Below, piece by piece: positions 36,850 through 43,746 of a stretch of 43,746 bases of DNA. The notes below the pieces were generated by a model. That model was given only the letters and a program-made list of their open reading frames with translations, made no database searches and was not told the origin of the DNA. The number at the start of each line of letters is the position of its first letter. The stretch's first letter is position 1. The DNA is from Chloroflexota bacterium. GTDB taxonomy: Bacteria; Chloroflexota; Anaerolineae; Anaerolineales; Villigracilaceae. Location: the NCBI GenBank assembly GCA_016208355.1, contig JACQYE010000138.1, positions 1 through 43,746 on the forward strand, given 5' to 3'. Position numbers and translations under genes: made by a program.

Positions 36850-38226
36850 CTATGGTGTGACCGTGGGTGGGAGCGGGGTGGCGGAAGGCGTGAGCGCCAG
36901 TTCGGCATCAGAAGTCTGCTGTTGCGCCAAATAGGTTGGGGCGGCAGCAGTCTGCGTGGCGAACATGTTGTTGAAAGCGTCCTGCAAGGTCGGCTTGTCG
37001 GGAGTGAAATCCATGTAATTGTCAATGACGACGATGGTGGCCGCGGCGCGCTGTTCGGCCAGCCAGGCATCGAAGGCGGCGTCCACTGCGGTCTGGTATT
37101 CGGAATCAGTCAGCGGGCGGTTTTCATGTCCCAGTACCTGAATGATGTGGAATCCATGCTGGGACTGCACTGGCTGGCTGATCTCGCCGATCTCAAGGCT
37201 GAAAGCAGCAGTCTCGAATTCGGCAACCATCTCGCCTGTGCCAAACCAGCCCAGGTCGCCGCCAATGTCTTTCGTTCCGTCAGTCGAGTAGGCAGCAGCC
37301 AGGGTGGCGAAGTCGCCGCCGGCCATTAGCAGGGTATAGACAGTTTCCGCGGTGGCCTGGTCGGCCACAAGGATATGCCGCGCCCAGACCTTTTCGGCTT
37401 CGTGAGGTACATCGGCGGTCACCAGCGCCTTGACCCGTTCGCGATATAGGGCGTCTTCAAAGAAGACCCGGCGGAACATTTCTTCGTTATATCCGAGGGT
37501 GCGATAATGCACCAGCGCATCTGCATATAACTCCGTGTAACCTTGTTCTGTCATGGGGGTGGCAGACGGCGCGGCGGTCCCTTCCAGCGTGGCTGTCAGG
37601 GTTGGGCCGAGGGTCGGGGTGAAGGTGGGTTCCAGGGTGGGCGTGGCAGTCACCAGGTCCAACTGCGCGGCGGACAGGGTTGAATAAGCCAGCAGGGTGC
37701 TGGTGGGGGTCGGTGTTTGCGTCCCGTTCGGGAAGTAGCCGTATGTATTCCGAATGGCGTCTTCCACATCCGCCTCTGTGACGGTAATGCCGTTGGCGAT
37801 GCCATATTGCTTGACGAGCAGGGTATCTTCGATGCTCGTCAGCACCTGGTCGGCCAGGCTTTTCGCGTCGGAGAGCTGGTATTCGATATTCGAGAATAAC
37901 TGGGACAGCGATGAATCTGTGGAGGGATCCATCCCGAACATCATTGCCAGTTGGTAGTAGTACATGTACTGGTCAATCAACTGCTCGCGGGAGGCTTTGG
38001 CCTGGGCCTGGAATTCATGAACGGTGACTTTCTCCCCGTTTACAGTGACGATGGTTTTGTAGTTCAGGAGTATCGTTTCGCTCAAGGCTCCATACACAAT
38101 GGAAAGGAGCACGATGGCGAGGATGACAATAGACCCTATCATGATGGCGCGTGTCTGGCGGCGTTCGCGTTCCAGGCGCGCCAGGTGCTTTTTGGAGACG
38201 ATCTTGGTGGACTTGCGTTGTGCCAT
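36850..38226 (-). CDS. Membrane-anchored parvulin-type peptidylprolyl isomerase (SurA/PrsA-like) with Thr/Pro linker
   Basis: 458 residues from the ATG at 38226 (GAGG 5 bases upstream). A very basic N-terminus (MAQRKSTKIVSKKHLARLER) precedes a membrane helix (about 29-51), so the rest faces outside. A SurA_N-type helical region ('VTVHEFQAQAKASREQLI') is split by a roughly 60-residue linker of TPT/TPTL repeats. The parvulin domain then follows: 'VWARHILVADQATAETVY', 'GGDLGWFGTGEMVAEFE' and 'GEISQPVQSQHGFHIIQVL'. It should help fold exported proteins, which fits the many lipoproteins nearby. It is the last gene after rpsR, separated by 99 bases with two hairpins. The tail ends in 'TPSATPLPPTVTP'. 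Confidence 0.92.
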   Translation of the reverse strand: MAQRKSTKIVSKKHLARLERERRQTRAIMIGSIVILAIVLLSIVYGALSETILLNYKTIVTVNGEKVTVHEFQAQAKASREQLIDQYMYYYQLAMMFGMDPSTDSSLSQLFSNIEYQLSDAKSLADQVLTSIEDTLLVKQYGIANGITVTEADVEDAIRNTYGYFPNGTQTPTPTSTLLAYSTLSAAQLDLVTATPTLEPTFTPTLGPTLTATLEGTAAPSATPMTEQGYTELYADALVHYRTLGYNEEMFRRVFFEDALYRERVKALVTADVPHEAEKVWARHILVADQATAETVYTLLMAGGDFATLAAAYSTDGTKDIGGDLGWFGTGEMVAEFETAAFSLEIGEISQPVQSQHGFHIIQVLGHENRPLTDSEYQTAVDAAFDAWLAEQRAAATIVVIDNYMDFTPDKPTLQDAFNNMFATQTAAAPTYLAQQQTSDAELALTPSATPLPPTVTP

Positions 38227-38239
38227 AATTGCCTCGATT

Positions 38240-38308
38240 GGATGCAGGGCAACCGTGCCCGGCATCCGGGTGATTCAAGTCTACGGGGCATGAGCATAAC
38301 CATGCCCC
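38240..38308 (-). promoter_or_regulatory. Two strong hairpins between rpsR and the isomerase gene
   Basis: Hairpin A (38308-38285): GGGGCATG / CATGCCCC around an 8-base loop. Hairpin B (38267-38240): GGATGC-C-GGGCA / TGCCC-T-GCATCC with a 4-base loop CGGT, an 11-pair stem with one mismatch. Neither is followed by a T run. They could be mRNA processing or stability elements that set different levels for the ribosomal genes and the isomerase. Confidence 0.45.
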
Positions 38309-38325
38309 ATCAACAAGTGCAAAGA

Positions 38326-38601
38326 CTAGCGCCCGTCGTCGCTTGGCCCGGTAAAGGGCAGGAGGGCGATCTGGCGGGCGCGTTTGATGGCTGCCGCCAG
38401 GACGCGCTGGTGTTTGGCGCAGGTGCCGGTCTGGCGGCGCGGGCGGATCTTGCCTTCTTCGGTGACGAAGCGGCGCAGAACATCGCCCTGCTTGTAATCA
38501 ATCGCCAGGTGCTTGTCGGCGCAGAACTGGCAGATCTTGGGACGCGCGTAATAACGGCGTTCCTGTCCCTGCTCGTTATCAGATTCGTTACGTTGTTCCA
38601 T
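38326..38601 (-). CDS. rpsR: 30S ribosomal protein S18
   Basis: 91 residues. It has the S18 core '[25 protein letters not shown]' with '[24 protein letters not shown]'. An N-terminal 'CQFC' plus the Cys and His in 'TCAKHQR' make a zinc-binding C+ version. It binds S6 on the 30S platform. Order rpsF-ssb-rpsR is the usual bacterial operon. The ATG has GGAG 7 bases upstream. Confidence 0.97.
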   Translation of the reverse strand: MEQRNESDNEQGQERRYYARPKICQFCADKHLAIDYKQGDVLRRFVTEEGKIRPRRQTGTCAKHQRVLAAAIKRARQIALLPFTGPSDDGR

Positions 38602-38660
38602 TTTCCAACTCCACAGGGATGGCCTTTGGTAACAGCCATCGCTGTTTTTTGAATATCAGC

Positions 38661-39083
38661 CTAGAAGGGGAATTCGTCTTCGCCTTCCGGCTGGGCTTCG
38701 GGTTCGGCGGCGGCAGGCTCCTCGCTGGCCGGGGCATGGTTGGCCTCGCGGCGTTCGCCGAGCATCATCATTTCAGTCGCGACGATCTCGACGGTGGAGT
38801 GCTTGACGCCTTCCTTGTCTTCCCAGCGTCGGGTTTGCAGGCGGCCTTCGATGTAGACTTGTTGGCCTTTGGTCAGGTATTGTTTGCAGATTTCAGCCAG
38901 GTTGCCCCAGGTGACGATGTTGAACCACTCGGTTTCGGTGTGGCGTTCGCCGTCAGCGCTGTTCCAGGAACGGCTGGTGGCGACGGTGAAGGTGGTGACC
39001 GGGCGGCCGGAGGGGGTGTAGCGCATCTCGGGATCGCGTCCCAAATGGCCGATGACCATGACTTTATTCAATCCTCGACTCAT
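38661..39083 (-). CDS. ssb: Single-stranded DNA-binding protein
   Basis: 140 residues. The OB fold begins '[20 protein letters not shown]', with '[20 protein letters not shown]' and '[19 protein letters not shown]'. The disordered Pro/Glu tail ends DEFPF, the acidic tip that recruits partner proteins. It is slightly short, as in many operon-encoded SSBs. AAGGAG lies 8 bases before the start. The gap to rpsF (39084-39145) holds a 7-base stem GCGGCAG/CTGCCGC (39136-39119) that could attenuate or stabilise the transcript. Confidence 0.97.
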   Translation of the reverse strand: MSRGLNKVMVIGHLGRDPEMRYTPSGRPVTTFTVATSRSWNSADGERHTETEWFNIVTWGNLAEICKQYLTKGQQVYIEGRLQTRRWEDKEGVKHSTVEIVATEMMMLGERREANHAPASEEPAAAEPEAQPEGEDEFPF

Positions 39084-39145
39084 ATCCTACTCCTTCCTAA
39101 AATCCGACGAAGGTACTTGCGGCAGAGGGCTGCCGCCTTCCAAAA

Positions 39146-39430
39146 CTAATCTACAACCGTGAGCATGTAACGGATGACCGCTTCCAGGAAGCGCAGATTC
39201 TGGTCCAGCACGGCGGTGGCTTCGGGCGGAAGGGTGACGTTGAAAAGCACGTATTGGCCTTCCTTCTGCTTGCGGATGGTGTATGCCAGCCGCTTGCGGC
39301 CCCAGACATCCACCTTATCCACCGTGCCGCCGGATTCATTGATCCAACCCTTGACCTTCTCGACGATGGCGTTGAACGCGGCCTCATCCTGGTCGGGGTG
39401 GACAATGCACACTAACTCGTACTTACGCAT
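39146..39430 (-). CDS. rpsF: 30S ribosomal protein S6
   Basis: 94 residues, typical for S6: 'YELVCIVHPDQDEAAFNAIV', 'VDVWGRKRLAYTIRKQKEGQ' and 'RFLEAVIRYMLTVVD'. It pairs with S18 on the 30S platform. A near-perfect AAAGGAGG lies 9 bases before the ATG, inside the 3' end of the PHP gene; the two genes overlap by 8 bases. It is the second gene of the operon PHP-rpsF-ssb-rpsR-isomerase. Confidence 0.97.
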   Translation of the reverse strand: MRKYELVCIVHPDQDEAAFNAIVEKVKGWINESGGTVDKVDVWGRKRLAYTIRKQKEGQYVLFNVTLPPEATAVLDQNLRFLEAVIRYMLTVVD

Positions 39431-40373
39431 AGGGATTAACCTCCTTTCCTCGGGATATGCTCCCGGTCAATCGCCGTGGCGGAGCCGGGAATTTGACCTG
39501 GAAGGTGATCCCGCCATCCGCCTTGATCTCGTCGCCCATCACAACGGTCTGATCGCGCCCATGGGCGGAAAAGCGGAACCCTTGTGTGGAGGCAGGCAGG
39601 TCGTAACCGACGAAACAATGCCCGGCAGCCAGGGCTTCATAGATCATCTTTTTATCGCTGGCAATGTCGCCGAGAAGCGGATTGGGGACAAGCACGTGCG
39701 TATTGACCGCCGAGAAATGATACGTATACGGAAAGATGACCCTGCGCAGCGGCCCCAGCGACATGTGCCGGGCGTGCGCGTCGGACCCGCCCACTGCCAC
39801 CGTTTTCTGGCCGTTATTCAGCAGCCGATCCCACAGCGCCAGGGTTTCGGGCAGGGGACCGCGGGCGATGGCTTCGGGGAAATAGGCGTAGAACAGCCCA
39901 TCCAGTTTGTTTTTGACAACCGACTTGAGTTCGCTGAAACCATTCCAGAGTTCGATGCCGGTGAAGCCGGAAACGTCCCAGTCCACCCACGAGATATCGT
40001 CCTCGCCGAAAACCGGCAGGGGCGGGTCTACGGGATGGGCGATGAAGCAGAGGCCTCCCGCGGCGCGGACGGCGTTGACCAGCGCCTGGGGGTCGTCGGC
40101 CAGGGGGGCCAGTTCCCGCTCCGCGCCGAAGATGAGCAGGTGGTTCTTCTGCGGGTCGCGGTCCTGGTCATGGACTTCCTCGCCGGCCAGCAGGAGGACG
40201 CGTTTCTTCCCGTCCCGGTGGTAGGCGTCCACCCCTTGCACCCAGGCATTATGGTCGGTGACGAGGAGAACATCCACGCCAGATTTAATGGCGGCACGCG
40301 CCAGGTCCGTGTGTGAGCCGGAACCGTCGGAGTAGGTGGTGTGCATGTGCAGGTTGACAGTCAATTCGTGCAT
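39423..40373 (-). CDS. PHP-domain metal-dependent phosphoesterase
   Basis: 316 residues. The PHP metal site is seen in 'NLHMHTTYSDGSGSH' (H-x-H, D), 'VLLVTDHNAW' (DH), 'LAGEEVH', 'LCFIAHPVDPP' and the later 'VGGSDAHARH'. These ligands suit a trinuclear metal centre as in YciV/histidinol-phosphatase-like enzymes acting on phosphoesters or nucleotides. The C-terminal 80 residues form a beta region unlike the core, perhaps a substrate lid. It overlaps rpsF by 8 bases and so is cotranscribed with the ribosomal operon. Substrate unknown. Confidence 0.9.
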   Translation of the reverse strand: MHELTVNLHMHTTYSDGSGSHTDLARAAIKSGVDVLLVTDHNAWVQGVDAYHRDGKKRVLLLAGEEVHDQDRDPQKNHLLIFGAERELAPLADDPQALVNAVRAAGGLCFIAHPVDPPLPVFGEDDISWVDWDVSGFTGIELWNGFSELKSVVKNKLDGLFYAYFPEAIARGPLPETLALWDRLLNNGQKTVAVGGSDAHARHMSLGPLRRVIFPYTYHFSAVNTHVLVPNPLLGDIASDKKMIYEALAAGHCFVGYDLPASTQGFRFSAHGRDQTVVMGDEIKADGGITFQVKFPAPPRRLTGSISRGKEVNPYA

Positions 40374-40402
40374 GGGCGCTCCTGATTGGCCTGGGAAAAG
40401 GT

Positions 40403-40432
40403 TTGACTGTTTCCTCTCTTCACAGGTATAAT
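40403..40432 (+). promoter_or_regulatory. Promoter of secG
   Basis: TTGACT (40403-40408), 18-base spacer, TATAAT (40427-40432), 29 bases before the secG ATG. GGAGG at 40451 is the ribosome site. Confidence 0.8.
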
Positions 40433-40461
40433 TTGGCGGCTAAAATTTCTGGAGGCAGTAA

Positions 40462-40689
40462 ATGGAAAATATTCTGAATGTTGCGATGATTTTAACATCA
40501 ATTGCCCTGGTTGCCAGCATCATCCTGCAAAGCAAAGGTGCCGGGCTGGGTGGTCTTTCGGGCGCGGATACGGGCGGCGTGTTCACGGCCCGACGCGGTA
40601 TCGAGAAAACTCTCTTCCGCGTAACCATTGTTTTCAGTGTGCTGTTCTTTGCCCTGGCGATCACGTCGGTCATCCTCGCTGCTAAATAA
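40462..40689 (+). CDS. secG: Preprotein translocase subunit SecG
   Basis: 75 residues with two hydrophobic helices (about 5-22 and 50-72) joined by the typical Gly-rich loop 'QSKGAGLGGLSGADTGGVFTARRGIEKTLFRVT'-type region, of which QSKGAGLGGL is the SecG hallmark. It is the small subunit that helps SecYE move proteins across the membrane. It has its own promoter and GGAGG at 6-base spacing, and is followed by a hairpin terminator before the solute-binding protein gene. Confidence 0.95.
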   Translation: MENILNVAMILTSIALVASIILQSKGAGLGGLSGADTGGVFTARRGIEKTLFRVTIVFSVLFFALAITSVILAAK

Positions 40690-40700
40690 CCAGGTATTAG

Positions 40701-40746
40701 GAAAGGCCATCGCCGGCACGTTTCCGCGCCCCGCGAGCGGCCTTTC
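40701..40746 (+). terminator. Terminator of secG
   Basis: GAAAGGCC and GGCCTTTC form an 8-base perfect stem around a GC-rich 30-base loop, followed by TTTATTT. It ends 10 bases before the ATG of the next gene, so it may also act on that gene's expression. Confidence 0.65.
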
Positions 40747-40756
40747 TTTATTTCCC

Positions 40757-42442
40757 ATGAAAAAACTTCGCTGGCAAATCCTGATCGTAATCGTTACGCT
40801 GGTCATCGTTGGCGTCCTGTTGCTGACCCAGCAGCCGGCCCTCACTCCGATATCCATCGAGCCGGCCAGTGGGGGAATTTACACGGAAGCGCTGGTCGGT
40901 TCATTCGGACGCCTCAATCCCCTGTTTGACCTGAATAACCCGGCGGACCGGGATGTGGACCGCCTTATTTTCAGCAGTCTTATCCGGTTCGATTCGCGCG
41001 GCACCCCGCAGGCTGACCTGGCTGAATCGTGGGGCGTCTCTGCGGACGGGATGATCTATAACATCACCCTGCGCCCGAACGCGTTCTGGCACGACGGCGC
41101 GCCGGTCACCAGCGACGATGTCATTTTCACCTTGGGCCTGGTGCGCAGCCAGTTCTCGGCCTATTCGGACGACGTGCGCGCCATGTGGGACCTGGTGGAG
41201 ATTACCCGGCTGGACGAGAAAAATCTCAAATTCGTCCTGCCCGAACCTTTTGCCCCCTTCCTCGATTACCTGACTTTCGGGGTCCTGCCCAAGCACCTCC
41301 TGGAAAACGTTCCGGCTGACCAATTGATCAACGCCGATTTCAACCTGTCACCGGTGGGGAGCGGGCCGTATCGCTTCGAGGACTTGGTAGTGGAGGACGG
41401 GCAGATTGCCGGCGTGGTGTTGACCCGCTCGGAGAACTACTACGGCCAGGCCTCTTTTGTAGACCAGATTGTATTCAGATACTACCCGGACGCCGCTTCC
41501 GCCCTGGTTGCCTACCAGGACGGCGAAGTGCTCGGCATCAGCCAGGTCACCACGGATATCCTGTCCGAGGCGCTGGAGGAACCGAACCTTTCGTTCTATT
41601 CCAGCCGTCTGCCGCGCCTGACGCTGGTGTTGTTCAACCTGAACAACCAGGACAAGCCGTTCTTCCAGGAGAAGAACGTCCGGCGGGCGCTGATGATGGC
41701 GCTCAACCGCCAGTGGATGGTGGATACCTACCTGCGGGGCCAGGCCATCGTGGCCGACAGCCCCATCCTGCCGGGGACCTGGGCTTACTACGACGGTGTG
41801 GAACACCTGACATTCGACCCGACAGCCGCCGAAGAATTGTTGCAAGATGCCGGGTACACGCTTTCCGGTGGAGGGACGGCGCGCGTCAAGGATGATGTCG
41901 CCTTATCCTTCACGCTGGTCTACCCGGATACCGAACTGCACCAGAAACTGGCGCAGACCATCCAGGAAAATTGGGCGGCGATTGGTGTGGAAGTCAATAT
42001 CCAGGCGGTCTCTTACGAATCCCTGCTCAACGATTACCTGACCCCGCGCGCCTACGAAGCCGCGCTGGTGGACCTGGACCTGAGCCGTTCCTACGACCCG
42101 GACCCTTACCCCTTCTGGCACCAGACGGAAGCCACCGGCGGTCAGAACTACTCCCAGTGGGATAACCGCGCGGCCAGCGAATACCTGGAACAGGCGCGTG
42201 TTGTTGCCGATTCGGATACCCGGATGCGCCTGTACCGCAATTTCCAGGTCATCTTTGCCCGCGAATTGCCGGCCCTGCCGCTGTTCTTCCCTGTTTATAC
42301 CTACGGTGTGGATACGCGTGTGCTCGGTGTCCAGTCACCGCCGATGTTCGAGCCGGCTGACCGGTTCAACGGAATCTCATCCTGGTATCTGATTACCCGC
42401 CGCGCCCTCGAAGAGACCCTGCAACCGACCGTCGCTCCCTGA
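40757..42442 (+). CDS. ABC transporter substrate-binding protein, family 5 (peptide/nickel type)
   Basis: 561 residues from the ATG at 40757 (MKKLRWQILI). The N-terminal hydrophobic segment lacks a clear lipobox Cys and probably stays as a membrane anchor. Family 5 signatures: 'LNPLFDLNNPADRDVDRLIF', 'LAESWGVSADGMIYNITLRP', 'WHDGAPVTSDDVIFTLG', 'GSGPYRFEDL' and 'NVRRALMMALNRQWMV'. The late 'YSQWDNRAASEYLEQAR' matches the closing part. It binds oligopeptides or other solutes for an ABC importer whose permease and ATPase genes are not adjacent. No good ribosome site precedes the ATG, and the secG terminator stem is directly upstream. Confidence 0.92.
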   Translation: MKKLRWQILIVIVTLVIVGVLLLTQQPALTPISIEPASGGIYTEALVGSFGRLNPLFDLNNPADRDVDRLIFSSLIRFDSRGTPQADLAESWGVSADGMIYNITLRPNAFWHDGAPVTSDDVIFTLGLVRSQFSAYSDDVRAMWDLVEITRLDEKNLKFVLPEPFAPFLDYLTFGVLPKHLLENVPADQLINADFNLSPVGSGPYRFEDLVVEDGQIAGVVLTRSENYYGQASFVDQIVFRYYPDAASALVAYQDGEVLGISQVTTDILSEALEEPNLSFYSSRLPRLTLVLFNLNNQDKPFFQEKNVRRALMMALNRQWMVDTYLRGQAIVADSPILPGTWAYYDGVEHLTFDPTAAEELLQDAGYTLSGGGTARVKDDVALSFTLVYPDTELHQKLAQTIQENWAAIGVEVNIQAVSYESLLNDYLTPRAYEAALVDLDLSRSYDPDPYPFWHQTEATGGQNYSQWDNRAASEYLEQARVVADSDTRMRLYRNFQVIFARELPALPLFFPVYTYGVDTRVLGVQSPPMFEPADRFNGISSWYLITRRALEETLQPTVAP

Positions 42443-42445
42443 CCC

Positions 42446-42892
42446 ATGCCGACGCTTGCCCAGGATTTGGCCTTTGTCCAGGCCGGACTGGACGAATTGG
42501 AAACCTACCTCCATTCGGAGGTTTTGTACTGGCCGCTTTCCGGACCCGCCAGCCTGCCGCGCCTGACCCTGGGCGGCCTGCTGTTGGGATTGATGCGCCT
42601 TCGGGCGCGGTGCAAGTTCCCGGCGAAAGCAGCGCAGTTGACCGGGCTGGAGAACCGGCTGGATGCCGTCCGCTCGAAGTGGCGCTCGGCCTGGGAACGG
42701 AAGTGCCGGCGCGAGGTCCATGCCCGGCTCGACCTGTGGAAGAATTATCTTGCCGAGTACCGCCAGTCGCCCGAATCGCAGGCAGAGTCCTACCCCGAGC
42801 AGGTAAAGGGACGCGTACTCCTGCAATTGCTGGCGCTTGAATTGGAAGCCCAAACTGAAGAGATTTTCCTGTACGGCAAGTTGAAATCATAA
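42446..42892 (+). CDS. Unknown helical protein, 148 residues
   Basis: Starts 3 bases after the solute-binding protein stop (ATG 42446). Mostly helical and charged, with a short hydrophobic stretch ('LTLGGLLLGLMRLRAR') and a helix-rich C-terminus ('VLLQLLALELEAQTEEIFLY'). No signal peptide, metal motif or known family is recognised. The tight spacing suggests translation coupled with the binding protein, and the M20 peptidase gene follows after 10 bases. It might be a cytoplasmic helper; function unknown. Confidence 0.75.
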   Translation: MPTLAQDLAFVQAGLDELETYLHSEVLYWPLSGPASLPRLTLGGLLLGLMRLRARCKFPAKAAQLTGLENRLDAVRSKWRSAWERKCRREVHARLDLWKNYLAEYRQSPESQAESYPEQVKGRVLLQLLALELEAQTEEIFLYGKLKS

Positions 42893-42902
42893 AGGAGTTT
42901 TC

Positions 42903-43746
42903 ATGTCCACCCAGCAGCGCGATGCAGCCATTCAATATGTGCGTAAGAACAAGGAAAAATTCCTCGGTTCTTTGAAGGAAGTCCTGAATATCCCCTCGAT
43001 CTCCACCGACCCTGCGCACAACTCGGACATGCGCCATGCCGCCGATTGGGTAACGGTGCAGTTGCGCGCCCTCGGGATGCAGAAAGTGCAGACATTTCCC
43101 ACGGCGCGTCACCCGATTGTGTACGGCGAATACCTTGGGGCAGCCGGAGCGCCGACGGTCCTCGTCTACGGCCATTATGACGGCCAACCGGCCGACCCGC
43201 TCGAACTCTGGAAGACCGGCCCCTTCGACCCGATTGTGCGCGGCGAGAACCTCTACTCACGCGGCGTTTCTGATATGAAGGGCCAACTCGCGGCGGTGCT
43301 AAAGGCGGTGGAAGCGCTGTATAAAAACGGCGGCATCCCGGTCAATTTAAAGTGGCTGGTGGAAGGCGAAGAGGAAATCGGTTCGCCCAACCTGGCAAAC
43401 TTTATTTCCGGCCACAAAGACTTGCTGGCCTGCGACTTTGCCTTCAACCCGGATGCGGGCATGATCAGCAAAGACGAGCCGACCATCACCTTTGCCCTGC
43501 GCGGACTGGCTTATTTCGAACTGCGCATCAGCGGCCCGGCAAACGACTTGCATTCCGGCGTGTTCGGCGGTATCGTCCACAATCCGGCCATTGCGCTGGC
43601 GGAACTGATCGCCGGGATGCACGATTCCAAAGGCCGCATCACTTTGCCCGGCTTTTATGACAAGGTGCGCAAACTCAGCAAGGAGGAACGCGATGAATTG
43701 GCGCGCATTCCCTCCGGCGAGAAGTATTACCTCGAAAAGGCCGGTG
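42903..43746 (+). CDS. M20-family dipeptidase/deacylase, 3' end outside the window
   Basis: 281 residues seen; the window cuts the gene. AAAGGAG lies 6 bases before the ATG. The M20 metallopeptidase motifs are present: 'VLVYGHYDGQPAD' (first zinc His with nearby Asp), 'RGVSDMKGQLAA' (bridging Asp) and 'WLVEGEEEIGSPN' (general-base Glu and metal-binding Glu). A dimerisation lid region starts at 'FALRGLAYFELRISGP' with 'DLHSGVFGG'. The family cleaves dipeptides or N-acyl amino acids. Co-location with a peptide-type binding protein suggests use of imported peptides. Confidence 0.93.
   Translation, partial: MSTQQRDAAIQYVRKNKEKFLGSLKEVLNIPSISTDPAHNSDMRHAADWVTVQLRALGMQKVQTFPTARHPIVYGEYLGAAGAPTVLVYGHYDGQPADPLELWKTGPFDPIVRGENLYSRGVSDMKGQLAAVLKAVEALYKNGGIPVNLKWLVEGEEEIGSPNLANFISGHKDLLACDFAFNPDAGMISKDEPTITFALRGLAYFELRISGPANDLHSGVFGGIVHNPAIALAELIAGMHDSKGRITLPGFYDKVRKLSKEERDELARIPSGEKYYLEKAG

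Overview
The window looks like a chromosomal contig from an Anaerolineae-type member of the Chloroflexota. This is inferred from gene content and protein style, not from a 16S gene. The signs are many lipoproteins with Thr/Pro-rich linkers, repeated SUMF1-fold (FGE-sulfatase) lipoproteins, a LysM plus M23 peptidase, a gene order uppP / tgt / recJ / selB / smc with a separate rpsF-ssb-rpsR operon, and a fairly GC-rich coding style. I see no rRNA, CRISPR array, transposase, integrase or phage module, and no stretch over 300 bases without a gene.

Region 1 (1-10260) starts with the 3' end of an amidase gene. It then holds four minus-strand paralogous lipoprotein genes (608, 604, 597 and 585 residues), interrupted by one lipoprotein resembling a hypothetical glycosyl hydrolase. 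Each paralogue has a lipobox, a SUMF1/FGE-fold domain without the catalytic cysteine pair, a middle beta-rich segment and a Cys-rich C-terminus. Three of them share a structured 5' leader: a conserved -10, a small hairpin with compensatory changes and a terminator-like hairpin. Copies 1-3 also carry an RBS-proximal hairpin. This array is the most unusual part of the window.

Region 2 (10261-15440) holds a phosphate-binding-protein remnant fused out of frame to a uppP gene that has lost its 3' end. Next come a stand-alone four-helix-bundle (S23-like) gene framed by short inverted repeats, tgt, and a two-gene restriction-modification pair (SPPY methyltransferase plus a PD-(D/E)XK-like nuclease).

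Region 3 (15467-24009) has a minus-strand cluster of two unknown proteins, an SDR and an acyl-CoA dehydrogenase gene broken by an exact 8-bp tandem duplication. recJ follows, with its stop codon inside an antisense tRNA-Val(CAC). Then come a LysM/M23 endopeptidase with a near-leaderless promoter, an MFS exporter and an SRAP (HMCES/YedK) DNA-crosslink protein.

Region 4 (24045-30748) has selB, a coiled-coil orphan, and three translationally coupled membrane genes. Two of the three are divergent NuoL/M/N-type antiporter subunits without any complex I partner nearby.

Region 5 (30834-43746) has a plus-strand operon of lipid kinase, acyltransferase, rnc and smc that ends at a strong terminator. 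Convergent to it is PHP-rpsF-ssb-rpsR-ppiC. A divergent plus-strand set follows: secG, a family 5 solute-binding protein, an unknown gene and the start of an M20 peptidase.

Three genes (uppP/PBP, the acyl-CoA dehydrogenase, and the start of rnc) show breaks. They could be real lesions or assembly errors and should be checked against reads.
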